This document shows positions 56,195 through 63,981 of a stretch of 64,000 bases of DNA, piece by piece; position 1 is the first letter of the stretch, and every line of letters begins with the position of its first letter. The stretch is from Bacillus sp. FJAT-42376. GTDB taxonomy: Bacteria > Bacillota > Bacilli > Bacillales > Bacillaceae. The position numbers and the translations under genes are program-made. The DNA lies in contig NZ_CP033906.1 of assembly GCF_003816055.1 (NCBI RefSeq), positions 2,418,001 to 2,482,000 on the forward strand, written 5' to 3'. Below the pieces are notes generated by a model. That model did no database searches and was not told the origin of the DNA. It saw only the letters and a list, made by a program, of their open reading frames with translations.

Positions 56195-56608
56195 TTATGA
56201 TCCCGTTTGCTCTACAAGCTCAATGATCATTCCCTCCGGCCCTCGGCAATAGCAAAGCTTGTAAGTATCTTTGTAGATTTGGATATCACGCAGGATAACG
56301 GTTCCATTCTTTTTTAACTTGGCCACAACCGCATCCATATCCTTTACAGAAAAGGCCATATGGATATTTTCAAGAGACGGATTTAACCGTTTCTCATCTG
56401 GAGGGGTGTTAAGTTTGATTAGCTCAATCCATCCCTGACCATCTGGCGTCCCCATTCCTGTACAAGATACAGGAGACCGCCCTTGTCCCATCCATTCTCC
56501 ATCCGATTCCCATTGTCCTTGTACTTCAAGTCCCAAGTCGAGAAAGAATGCCTGAGCAGCAGGTAAATCACGAACGATTACTCCCAAGTGACTCATCTTC
56601 AGAACCAT
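56195..56608 (-). CDS. VOC family (glyoxalase-like) protein
   Basis: A 137-residue single-domain VOC protein: SHLGVIVRDLPAAQAFFLDLGLEVQG, ENIHMAFSVKDMDAVVAKLKK and the end YCRGPEGMIIELVEQ. The metal-ligand set H...E...E can be traced (SHLG, WIELIKL, MIIELVE). Family members include glyoxalases, dioxygenases and resistance proteins; this one cannot be assigned. It precedes, on the same strand, the YghZ-like AKR after the tandem repeat. The ribosome site is AGGGGGAA. Confidence 0.85.
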   Translation of the reverse strand: MVLKMSHLGVIVRDLPAAQAFFLDLGLEVQGQWESDGEWMGQGRSPVSCTGMGTPDGQGWIELIKLNTPPDEKRLNPSLENIHMAFSVKDMDAVVAKLKKNGTVILRDIQIYKDTYKLCYCRGPEGMIIELVEQTGS

Positions 56609-56712
56609 ATGCCCATTCCCCCTAAGTCCTTCCTTATCTATTGATTATGGGCAACCTTTTACAAAATTTCAATCAAATCCGTTATCCATTTTACGTTTAA
56701 GTTCATCATAAA

Positions 56713-56740
56713 AAAGCAAACGCTTATACGGGGCGTTTCC
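56713..56740 (-). terminator. Terminator of the DUF3885 gene
   Basis: On the minus strand GGAAACGC...GCGTTTGC followed by TTTTTT. Confidence 0.7.
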
Positions 56741-56749
56741 ATTAAACAA

Positions 56750-57391
56750 TTATTTAAACACTTTATCAATTTCAGGTCTGTCATAGTCTAAAATCCAGTC
56801 ATTGTGTCTAGTATAAACATCTTTGATTGCAGCAGGTGAAGTTGCCAGCAAATCACATCCTCTGTCATCGTAAACGTGAAAGATCGTTTTTCTATTGATG
56901 TTAATGAAGTAAACTCTATGGAAAAGACTCGGTTTCAAGCCCAAATCTTGATGACAAATCGCTTTTAATAATGGGACATATTTAATATCCGATGGTTTGC
57001 ATTTTAAAGTAAATCTGTGCGTTTTGTATGTTCCTTCTTCATCATCTTCCGGAAAAAGATAAGGAATTGTATGTTGATGTACCTTCAGCAATAGGGACTT
57101 TTCTTTTACATACTTAGAATAGATGTTCAATTTGCGCTTAAACGTTTTACCGTCTGCGAAGTCGTCTGCCTGCGCTACAAGATAGATATCGTCTTCGGGT
57201 AAATGTAAAGTCCGAAATAACGTAATGGCTCTGTTATAAACGCCTTTTACATAGCTACCATTTTCATAAATGTCATCAGGATCATCGTTCACACCTAATT
57301 CAAAGCGAATCCCAATATCCCAGCTATAAAATAAAGGGGGGCTAAGTTTTAAGTTGGGAAAATTTTTGTTCATAAAGTCGATAAATGGCAT
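56750..57391 (-). CDS. DUF3885 domain protein
   Basis: A 213-residue soluble protein of the DUF3885 family. The start YSWDIGIRFELG and end FHVYDDRGCDLLATSPAAIKDVYTRHNDWILDYDRPEID are the family hallmarks. The function is unknown; family members are scattered in Firmicutes and often occur singly. GAGGTG is five bases before ATG 57391. The 5' flank (57391-57520) encodes in another frame WVKHYAGPAFPAGGETSGEP, apparently part of an eroded upstream gene. Confidence 0.88.
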   Translation of the reverse strand: MPFIDFMNKNFPNLKLSPPLFYSWDIGIRFELGVNDDPDDIYENGSYVKGVYNRAITLFRTLHLPEDDIYLVAQADDFADGKTFKRKLNIYSKYVKEKSLLLKVHQHTIPYLFPEDDEEGTYKTHRFTLKCKPSDIKYVPLLKAICHQDLGLKPSLFHRVYFININRKTIFHVYDDRGCDLLATSPAAIKDVYTRHNDWILDYDRPEIDKVFK

Positions 57392-57533
57392 TGAAGCACC
57401 TCGGCAGTCTCTAATTATTGGTTCACCACTGGTTTCCCCACCAGCCGGAAAGGCAGGTCCAGCATAGTGCTTTACCCATTGATATACTCTACCAATTTAC
57501 TAAGCGCTTTGTCCATTTCAATCCTGCCACACA

Positions 57534-57570
57534 TAAAAAAGAATCAATCCCCGCTCAGGATTGATTCTCA
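57534..57570 (-). terminator. Terminator of the cyanophycinase operon
   Basis: On the minus strand AGAATCAATCC-TGAGCGG-GGATTGATTCT plus TTTTT; perfect 11-base-pair stem. Confidence 0.9.
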
Positions 57571-57579
57571 GGAGAAACA

Positions 57580-60102
57580 TTATTTGATTTTCACGAATAT
57601 CGGATAAATATCCAGTGATACATGAGTAACGGAATAATCATCCTTTCCTCCGTCTTTGTATCCCCAGAATCCGTTTGTCTCCTCTGTTTTCCGGAAAATC
57701 ATTTCGACTCCTATCCCGTGATCAAATGCATAGCTTTTTACTTTTTCCTCTCCGCTGTTATCGACAAGATTGTAGGATAAATAGTTCTTTAATGTACCGT
57801 GCGGAGTCAGCACTCCTGTATGGGGAGCGGCTTTAAAATCGCCGTATTCATATCCTTTCGTCGAGTCTTTGTGCTGGCTGATGGCAAATGTTTTTTGTTT
57901 CATGTCTACCGTATCTCCCGCTGAAAGAGCCGAGATGGAAATATTTTTGTAACGGCCTTTTTTCTTCTCTGCGTTCGATAAATCAACAACGGTTAATCCT
58001 GCCCGTCCAACGACTTCCACTTTTTGTTCTTTATTATTGACGACCATCGCCGTGTCTTCATCAATTCCGTAGGAAAGCTGGCTGCGGTCCCCTTTTTCAT
58101 ACGCTGTTGCAATGAGTCTTCCCAGTCTTGATTTATTGTCAAAGTGCTGATCGATGATTCCATTTTGGAAAAAGCCGAGACCCCTTTCCAGATAGCCCGG
58201 TCCTCCCTCCTGCTGCTCCATTCCGTTGTACGTATCGGTAAATCCTTTGGTTAACGTATCCAGACTGCCTCCGCCGGCAAGCATCACGTCGCTCATGATG
58301 GCTGCTCCGGCACTTGTTCCGCCTAATACCGCTCCCTTTTTATAAATGTCCCAGATGGCGGATAAAGCTTTGGATTCCGACTGATCGGGATTCAGCAAAG
58401 CTTCCGTGATATAGGTCTGATCGCCGCCGACAAACCAGATGGCATTGAGATTTTTTATGCGTGCGGCCGTTTCATCACTGTTCCGGTTTTCTTTCCACTT
58501 GGACTCATCTTCAGCTGTTCCTTTAAAATCGTGTGCGGAGATAGGAAGGATTTCAATCTGATCATCTTTTACTCCGTATTTGACGAGGTCATTTTTGAAG
58601 GCATTCGATGAACTGAAGCTTCCGCTTGCAGCCGGGATAATCCCGATTTTTGCTTTTGAGTTTCCTCCTGCAAGTTCAATGAACCTTTTATAGACCGCCT
58701 CATTGCTCGAGCCAAGTGCCCCTCCCGCTATAACCAGATTTCCTGAAATCTCTCCGCGGTTTACTTTGTCCGGCACTTTAAAATTGGATGGTTTATACGT
58801 TTTAAAAGCGGTTTTATCTTTCATAAGCTCAACCGAAACAGGGATTACATCAAGTTTTACATTTGTAATTGAGTAATCATCCTTTTGCCCGTCCTGGTAG
58901 CCCCAGTATCCATTGGTCGATTTTGTTTTGCTGAACGTTAAGGCGTACCCTTTTCCTTTGCTGTCATACAAATAGCTTTTTACAGATTGAGAGGATGAAT
59001 TATCTGCTAAAGAATAGGCAAGATACGGCTTTAGTCTTCCGTAAGGTGTCAGCAGCCCTGTGGCATCCAAAGGTTTAAACTGATAGTATTCATACCCTTT
59101 CGTTCCGTCTTTATCCGGGTTGATGGCAAACTCCTTCGTCTGCAGATTAATCTGATCCCCCGGTGACAAAAAGCTGACGGAAACATTGTTAACCGGATGG
59201 ACTTTTTTGCCTGCAGGCTTTGATTTGCTTGTATCTATGACGGTTACTCCGCCGCGTCCGACAATCTCTGCTTTTTTCTCCGCGTTATGGACAATCAGTG
59301 CGGTATCCTCATCAATTCCATACGAATTATACAAATCTTTTCTCTTTTCGTATTGAATGGAAGCAGCTGCAAGCCGGCCGAGTCTTGCTCTTTCATCAAA
59401 GTGCTGATCCACAATGCCGTATTGAAAAAATCCAAGTCCTTTTTCAATATAAACCGGTTCATATTCTTTATTTTGAAGGGGTTCATCTTTTTCCGTAAAT
59501 TCTCCCTTCAGTCCTCCCAGACTGTCGCCGCCCGTGATCATCACATCACTCATGATCGCGGCTCCAGCGCTCGTTCCCCCTATAACCCCTCCTTTTTTAT
59601 ACATCGTCCAAATTGCATCGAGCGCACTTGAGTTTTTCCCCTTCTCATCTCTTAATGTCTTGGTGATCCGAAGCTGATCGCCGCCTACAAACCATATAGC
59701 TGAGAGGTTTTTGATTTGGTTTGCCCATTCTTCTTTATTCACATTGTTCTTCCAGTTGCTTTCATCAAAATCCGTATCGCTGAAATCGTGATTAGAGAAA
59801 GGAAGAACCGTAATATGTTCAGGGTCCACCCCGTATTTGGCCAGGTCTGCTTTGAAGTCCGCGGAAGACTTTAATTTCCCGCTGGCAGCGGGAACAATGC
59901 CGATCTTGGCCTGTTTTTCTCCGCCTGCCAGTTTAATAAAAGATTGATAGACGGCTGCATTGCTGCTCCCTAGAGATCCGCCTGTAATAACAAGACTTCC
60001 TTTAATCGTACTGGCTTCGGTTTGACTGGCATTTGCCGCCGGCAAACTCACTGTTGAGGCCAATAAACAGGCGGCTGCCAAAAGACTGAACTTTCTTTTC
60101 AT
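57580..60102 (-). CDS. Exported tandem cyanophycinase-like protein (two S51 domains)
   Basis: Cyanophycinases are serine exopeptidases (family S51) that cleave cyanophycin to beta-Asp-Arg. The 840-residue protein has a signal peptide (cleavage near ANAS, residue 26) and two complete domains. Each has GSLVITGGSLGSSN-like or GNLVIAGGALGSSN starts, a nucleophile Ser in GGTSAGAAIMSD (about residues 176 and 594) and a His in VDQHFDE/IDQHFDN. Each ends in a short beta-rich segment (LTPYGRLKPYLAYSL; LTPHGTLKNYLSYNL). It is the second gene of an operon with the smaller cyanophycinase, 19 bases upstream. The true substrate is unproven. Confidence 0.9.
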   Translation of the reverse strand: MKRKFSLLAAACLLASTVSLPAANASQTEASTIKGSLVITGGSLGSSNAAVYQSFIKLAGGEKQAKIGIVPAASGKLKSSADFKADLAKYGVDPEHITVLPFSNHDFSDTDFDESNWKNNVNKEEWANQIKNLSAIWFVGGDQLRITKTLRDEKGKNSSALDAIWTMYKKGGVIGGTSAGAAIMSDVMITGGDSLGGLKGEFTEKDEPLQNKEYEPVYIEKGLGFFQYGIVDQHFDERARLGRLAAASIQYEKRKDLYNSYGIDEDTALIVHNAEKKAEIVGRGGVTVIDTSKSKPAGKKVHPVNNVSVSFLSPGDQINLQTKEFAINPDKDGTKGYEYYQFKPLDATGLLTPYGRLKPYLAYSLADNSSSQSVKSYLYDSKGKGYALTFSKTKSTNGYWGYQDGQKDDYSITNVKLDVIPVSVELMKDKTAFKTYKPSNFKVPDKVNRGEISGNLVIAGGALGSSNEAVYKRFIELAGGNSKAKIGIIPAASGSFSSSNAFKNDLVKYGVKDDQIEILPISAHDFKGTAEDESKWKENRNSDETAARIKNLNAIWFVGGDQTYITEALLNPDQSESKALSAIWDIYKKGAVLGGTSAGAAIMSDVMLAGGGSLDTLTKGFTDTYNGMEQQEGGPGYLERGLGFFQNGIIDQHFDNKSRLGRLIATAYEKGDRSQLSYGIDEDTAMVVNNKEQKVEVVGRAGLTVVDLSNAEKKKGRYKNISISALSAGDTVDMKQKTFAISQHKDSTKGYEYGDFKAAPHTGVLTPHGTLKNYLSYNLVDNSGEEKVKSYAFDHGIGVEMIFRKTEETNGFWGYKDGGKDDYSVTHVSLDIYPIFVKIK

Positions 60103-60121
60103 AACCTTTCCCCCTTAATCT

Positions 60122-61147
60122 TTAGTTTCCATATAAAGAACCGCTTGTAGAAGTCAGAACTCCATTTTGAGAAGATAGCTTATAGGAAAAACCATTGGTA
60201 CTTGACCATGTCTGAAAGTTAAACGTATTGCCCGGACGCAGTTTAATGACGTTCACATCCTTCATGGTTAAAGGACTTCCATAACTGCTGGACGGAGCGG
60301 AGGACGTTCTTGCCGCATAGACGGATTGTTTCGTTCCGCCTGGCTGAGCCGCCACTTTCGCTGTCCCGTCGCTTTCGACAAGCAGGGCGGTTTGTTCATT
60401 GACGGCTATTCCTTTTGCCTGGTTCGTCCACCCGTCTGAAACATTTCTTGACAGAAATCCGATAAACCTTCCCATCCGGTCCCTTTGTTCGAAATGTGAA
60501 TCGGTCACAGTCCCCATTAGATAACGATTCGCCAGGAAATCGCGGGTAAATGTCATATAGCGATTATTCGGATTGGCCAGGGCTTCATCCGAATACACCG
60601 AACCGTATTTAGCGTCATAAATATACTCGCCCAGAATGGCAAGGCCTGCACTCGTTCCGCCAATCGGTACATTTTTTTGAATGAGCTGATTGATCACGTC
60701 TTCCAGAGGAGTATTCTTGATGTAATCCACATAATTAAACTGATCGCCACCGGCGAAAAATACCGCTTCCGCCTTGCTGACTTTATCCAATACAAAGGAA
60801 TCCGATGAAGCATAGCGGTTATTCAAAAGGATGGTTTCGACTGAATCCAGCTTGGCGTTATTGTTCTGTGCTAAATCGTATAAATACCGGTTGTATCCGT
60901 CTGTTCCTGAAGTGCGGATCACAACAAAATCTCCATGGTTGGCTTTATTAGCCATCCACAGCATCGCTTCATCAACATCCGTCCCGCCGCCCATTAAATT
61001 GATTCCGTATGAAGTGACAGGAGATACGTTCACCGTGCTGCCATAGCTGTAATACGTATAATCCCCTGCGGCCGCCTTTGCAGCATTCCCATGGATCGAT
61101 AAAGCGCATAAACACCCAATTACACACGTTTGAATCAGCTTTTTCAT
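60122..61147 (-). CDS. Exported single-domain cyanophycinase-like protein
   Basis: A 341-residue secreted protein with a signal peptide (cleavage near AKAAAG, about residue 26) and one S51-type domain. It has GINLMGGGTDVDEA, AVFFAGGDQFNYVDY, GGTSAGLAILGE (nucleophile Ser about 162) and VTDSHFEQRDRMGR (His). The N- and C-terminal extensions differ from the tandem protein, so it is not a recent duplicate. First gene of the two-gene operon; the start has a GGGAGCTG ribosome site. Substrate unknown. Confidence 0.9.
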   Translation of the reverse strand: MKKLIQTCVIGCLCALSIHGNAAKAAAGDYTYYSYGSTVNVSPVTSYGINLMGGGTDVDEAMLWMANKANHGDFVVIRTSGTDGYNRYLYDLAQNNNAKLDSVETILLNNRYASSDSFVLDKVSKAEAVFFAGGDQFNYVDYIKNTPLEDVINQLIQKNVPIGGTSAGLAILGEYIYDAKYGSVYSDEALANPNNRYMTFTRDFLANRYLMGTVTDSHFEQRDRMGRFIGFLSRNVSDGWTNQAKGIAVNEQTALLVESDGTAKVAAQPGGTKQSVYAARTSSAPSSSYGSPLTMKDVNVIKLRPGNTFNFQTWSSTNGFSYKLSSQNGVLTSTSGSLYGN

Positions 61148-61569
61148 TTGTTCAGCTCCCTATTTTTTAATTGGACAGCTTCGGACATCTCCATTCATTC
61201 CGTACGGTCGTGGTTTTAGGTCCATCCCTCCATAAATGCGGCTTCTTACTATCCTCTTTATCTAGCAAACTTCATGCCAATCATGATGGGGAACAAAGAA
61301 GAATATTGTGTTTTTTAAAATAAAGTGCGCTAAGAAGCGGGTTGATCATCCGTAAAATTTATTTAATGCTTCACTTAATTATCTAAAAATTCTAACTTAT
61401 GAGGAATTTAGGTTCCAATTGGTTCTAATATAACCCAGAAAATAACCCAGAAGAACAGGCTGAAAAATTGGGAACGTTTACTTTCGTCTTTTTATAAAAA
61501 GGGAATTGACGCGCCCTCTCGTCTCCTGTATTTTGTTCAAGTATGCATTAATTTTTAGGAGGTTCATCA
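61148..61569. other. Divergent spacer before the acetate transporter
   Basis: No gene. It contains two TAACCCAGAA copies (61432, 61443), a near-consensus cre at 61468-61483 and the promoter TTGACG (61506) N17 TATTTT (61529). Confidence 0.65.
61468..61534 (+). promoter_or_regulatory. Acetate transporter promoter with a CcpA cre-like site
   Basis: TTGGGAACGTTTACTT (61468-61483) matches cre WTGNNARCGNWWWCAW at 15 of 16 positions. It lies 22 bases before the -35 TTGACG (61506-61511; 17-base spacer; TATTTT 61529-61534). A site upstream of -35 fits CcpA activation, as for ackA and pta in B. subtilis. Confidence 0.65.
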
Positions 61570-62187
61570 TTGAACAATCAGAATGTACAGCAAGTAAAAA
61601 TGACGGTCGCTGACCCATCGGCAATCGGTCTTTTCGGACTTGCCATGGTTACACTAGTGGCATCGTCACAAAAACTGGGGTTAACGGAAGGTCTTTCTTT
61701 TATTATCCCTTGGGCGGTCTTTCTCGGAGGATTTGCTCAATTGTTCGCCAGCATTCAGGATGCAAAGCATAATAACACCTTCGGATCGACGGCATTTGGA
61801 GCATTCGGCCTGTTTTGGCTTGGTGTAGCCGGTTCCTGGCTTATTCAGCTTGGTGTTTTTGGGGAAGAACTTGCTTCTGGAGTGGATTCAAAGCAGCTTG
61901 GAATGGCTTTCGTCGGGTATTTAATTTTCAGCTTATTCATGACCGTCGGTGCAATGGAAACGCACAAAGTGCTTTTTACGATTTTCGTTCTTATTGATTT
62001 CTTATTCATTGGATTATCCTTAAGCACGTTCGGTGTCATGCATGAGGCGACCCATATGCTGGCTGCTATATCAGAAATGCTCATTGCCCTCGTCTCTTTT
62101 TACGGGTCTGCCGCCGCTGTGCTGAATCCTCATTTCGGCCGTGAATTCCTGCCGGTAGGGAAACCGTTTGGTCTTTTTAAAAAATAA
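61570..62187 (+). CDS. Acetate uptake transporter (GPR1/FUN34/YaaH/SatP family)
   Basis: A 205-residue protein with six membrane helices. The family motif NPxG-type segment appears as ADPSAIGLFGLAM near residue 14, and the GTFxGTAF-type filter as FGSTAFGAFGLFWLG near 69. SatP-type proteins carry acetate or succinate with protons. TTG 61570 follows TAGGAGG. It is preceded by a cre-like site, which fits carbon control of acetate use. Confidence 0.9.
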   Translation: MNNQNVQQVKMTVADPSAIGLFGLAMVTLVASSQKLGLTEGLSFIIPWAVFLGGFAQLFASIQDAKHNNTFGSTAFGAFGLFWLGVAGSWLIQLGVFGEELASGVDSKQLGMAFVGYLIFSLFMTVGAMETHKVLFTIFVLIDFLFIGLSLSTFGVMHEATHMLAAISEMLIALVSFYGSAAAVLNPHFGREFLPVGKPFGLFKK

Positions 62188-62203
62188 GCTCTTTTAAACT
62201 TGG

Positions 62204-62276
62204 CTGTTGATTTCCGCTACAGGCGCTCGCTTCAATCAACAGGGGTAAAAAAATCAACAACATGCTTTAACATAGC
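62204..62276 (+). repeat. Dispersed repeat with an internal deletion
   Basis: GCTGTTGATTTCCGCTACAG followed by GCGCTCGCTT is joined directly to CAATCAACAGGGGT and the ATCAACAACATG...AACATAGC tail that also appears at bases 28-60. The two ends of the element appear without its GC-rich middle. Confidence 0.6.
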
Positions 62277-62290
62277 GAAAAAATAAAACG

Positions 62291-62332
62291 CAAAAGCAGT
62301 CTCACCGTTTCCTGGGGAGACTGCTTTTTTTA
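62291..62332 (+). terminator. Terminator after the acetate transporter
   Basis: AAAAGCAGTCTC/GGAGACTGCTTTTTTT hairpin. Confidence 0.88.
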
Positions 62333-62372
62333 ATAAAAATGCCCTTTTTCCAACTAAGGAACAAATGTTCGA

Positions 62373-62798
62373 TTATAATTCTTTGCTTCCTTTTGCTCCA
62401 TTAATCGAATAGCTGACAGAGAGCTCAGCGTTTAAAGAGTGGGATACGGAGCAGTATTTATCTTTGGACAGCTCGATGGCCCGAACCACCTTTTCTTCCG
62501 GAAGCTCTCCTTCCAGGGCGTAATGGATATGAAGTTCCGTAAAACGCTTTGGATGCTCTTCAGCACGAATTCCTTCAACGTCCATTTGAAATTGAACAGG
62601 TTCGAGCCGCATTTTTTTCAAAATCAGAATGATATCAATGCCGGTACACCCCGCTACTGCATGCATAAGCAGCTCTGTTGGTCTCGGGCCGCTGTTTACG
62701 CCGCCTGTTTCCTGTCCTGCATCCATTTTGATCTCATGTCCGGACGGGGATTGTCCGCCAAAGGCAAGGTTTCCATCCCACACTACTGTCGTTTTCAT
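62373..62798 (-). CDS. OsmC family protein (YhfA-like)
   Basis: A 141-residue OsmC/Ohr-fold protein. MHAVAGCTGIDIILILKKM carries the first catalytic-type Cys (about residue 51) and DKYCSVSHSLNAEL the second (about 117), the two Cys of peroxide-reducing OsmC proteins. The N-terminal HEIKMDAGQETGGVNSGPRPTELL is typical of the YhfA branch. It may reduce organic peroxides or persulfides. It lies next to a CstR-type regulator, so a reactive-sulfur link is possible but not shown. AAAAGGAGCTGAC precedes ATG 62798. Confidence 0.9.
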   Translation of the reverse strand: MKTTVVWDGNLAFGGQSPSGHEIKMDAGQETGGVNSGPRPTELLMHAVAGCTGIDIILILKKMRLEPVQFQMDVEGIRAEEHPKRFTELHIHYALEGELPEEKVVRAIELSKDKYCSVSHSLNAELSVSYSINGAKGSKEL

Positions 62799-63024
62799 CT
62801 GTCAGCTCCTTTTATATAGGGCAGTCCTGCAAAGCTGTGTTACCCTCTATGTAAATGTAAAAAGTCAGCACGAATCCATAGCATTCCTTTTTCCGCCAAG
62901 AATATTCACTTAAAAATTGTTTCCAGTACATACCTTTAGCTCGTATGAATCGTATTTGGTGATCAGGTAATCAAGATCTTGACAGCCGCATGAAGCTGAG
63001 AGAGGATTATCTGTGCCATCTTTG

Positions 63025-63040
63025 ATACCCCTTAGGGTAA
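63025..63040. promoter_or_regulatory. CstR/CsoR-type operator box A
   Basis: ATACCCCTTAGGGTAA, an imperfect palindrome of the same 16-base design as the other boxes. Confidence 0.55.
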
Positions 63041-63218
63041 ATAAATTGTACAATGATTTTCCTGTCCATTTGCTCATTCAGTAATAACGTTAATTATGGT
63101 TTTCATGCCGATTCTAAATGCTGCGCCGCAAGGTCCCTTCTGCTACCCGCTCTGCGTATCAAACAAATTGTGGACCCGCCGTCAAACTCCCCTATCTCTT
63201 CTTTTTAGTTACCGAGTA

Positions 63219-63234
63219 ATACCACATGGGGTAT
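63219..63234. promoter_or_regulatory. CstR/CsoR-type operator box B
   Basis: ATACCACATGGGGTAT. Confidence 0.6.
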
Positions 63235-63480
63235 ATAACAGAATATAAATTCTTCTTTCTGCAGATAAAGAAAAGATCCCTACCGCCATAATTCTGGAGA
63301 TTTAATGATCTGTTTCAAAACCACTGCCCGTATCATCTAATTTGAAAACTCTGCATTGTCAGTCTCCGCAGCTTCCATTTAACGAACCTTTTCTCTTAAC
63401 CTCTCTCCGTTAAAAGGTTCATCTTTCGTTAATGCCTTTACCGCAGGTTGCTTTCTTTTGATCAGACATAGTCTTCAATC

Positions 63481-63510
63481 TTTAGATATACCCCATGAGG
63501 TATATCTAAA
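63481..63510. promoter_or_regulatory. CstR/CsoR-type operator box C (30-bp palindrome)
   Basis: Core ATACCCCATGAGGTAT (63488-63503) within perfect 12-base arms TTTAGATATACC/GGTATATCTAAA. Confidence 0.7.
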
Positions 63511-63541
63511 GATAAAAAAATAACCGGTCTAATTTTTAAAA

Positions 63542-63557
63542 ATACATAATGGGGTAT
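63542..63557. promoter_or_regulatory. CstR/CsoR-type operator box D
   Basis: ATACATAATGGGGTAT; only one half is well conserved. Confidence 0.5.
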
Positions 63558-63635
63558 AGAAAAATCGAAAACTATACATATAACGTAAGCACATTGAGTT
63601 ACAGAATCTCTTTTTTTAATATGATTCTCAGGATC

Positions 63636-63896
63636 TTACCTGCTTTTTACTAATAGTTCCACAGCCTGTTTAACTAAATGGTCTGTAGATTCGCCTTTGG
63701 CTATATTTTCTCTGACGCATTCTTCAAGGTTTTGACTGACGATCACACCCATAGTCCGGTCAATCGCGTTCCGTGCAGCTGACAGCTGAGTGACAATCTC
63801 GCGGCAGTCCTTTCCCTGCTCCATCATGCCAATGACTCCTTTAATTTGGCCTTCAATTCGTTTCAAACGATTTAGTGTGTTTTTATCATAATCCAT
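63636..63896 (-). CDS. cstR: CstR-type (CsoR family) persulfide-sensing repressor
   Basis: CsoR-family proteins are helical tetramers that release DNA on copper or, for CstR, on persulfide. The 86-residue protein has YDKNTLNRLKRIEGQIKGV, Cys about 31 in GKDCREIV and Cys about 60 in SQNLEECVRE. The His of the copper site (H-x-x-x-C) is absent, which favours CstR over CsoR; the length equals S. aureus CstR. ATG 63896 follows GGGAGGAA; the in-frame extension would run through the operator. An operator in its own promoter implies autorepression. Confidence 0.87.
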   Translation of the reverse strand: MDYDKNTLNRLKRIEGQIKGVIGMMEQGKDCREIVTQLSAARNAIDRTMGVIVSQNLEECVRENIAKGESTDHLVKQAVELLVKSR

Positions 63897-63950
63897 CCTT
63901 TGTTCCTCCCTGTCTCCCTCAATCTGAAGGGAATAAAGTAAGCATATCTT

Positions 63951-63981
63951 ATACCTGCTTGGGTATCGTGTCAAATAACCG
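63951..63981 (-). promoter_or_regulatory. cstR promoter with embedded operator (box E)
   Basis: On the minus strand TTGACA, 17-base spacer, TAAGAT. The box ATACCTGCTTGGGTAT (63951-63966, as read on the plus strand) fills the spacer, an ideal position for repression. Confidence 0.7.

Larger units (their letters stand above)
62799..63635. other. 837-base region without intact genes, with CstR-type boxes
   Basis: No intact gene on either strand. It contains four ATACC...GGTAT boxes (63025, 63219, 63488, 63542). Short protein-like minus-strand stretches (KGPCGAAFRIGMKTI near 63110-63150; QCRVFKLDDTGSGFETDH near 63300-63360) are broken by stops. It looks like an eroded CstR-controlled operon. Confidence 0.5.

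Noticed and set aside
62439..62913. Plus-strand frames over the OsmC gene
   Set aside because: Antisense to a clearly conserved OsmC protein.
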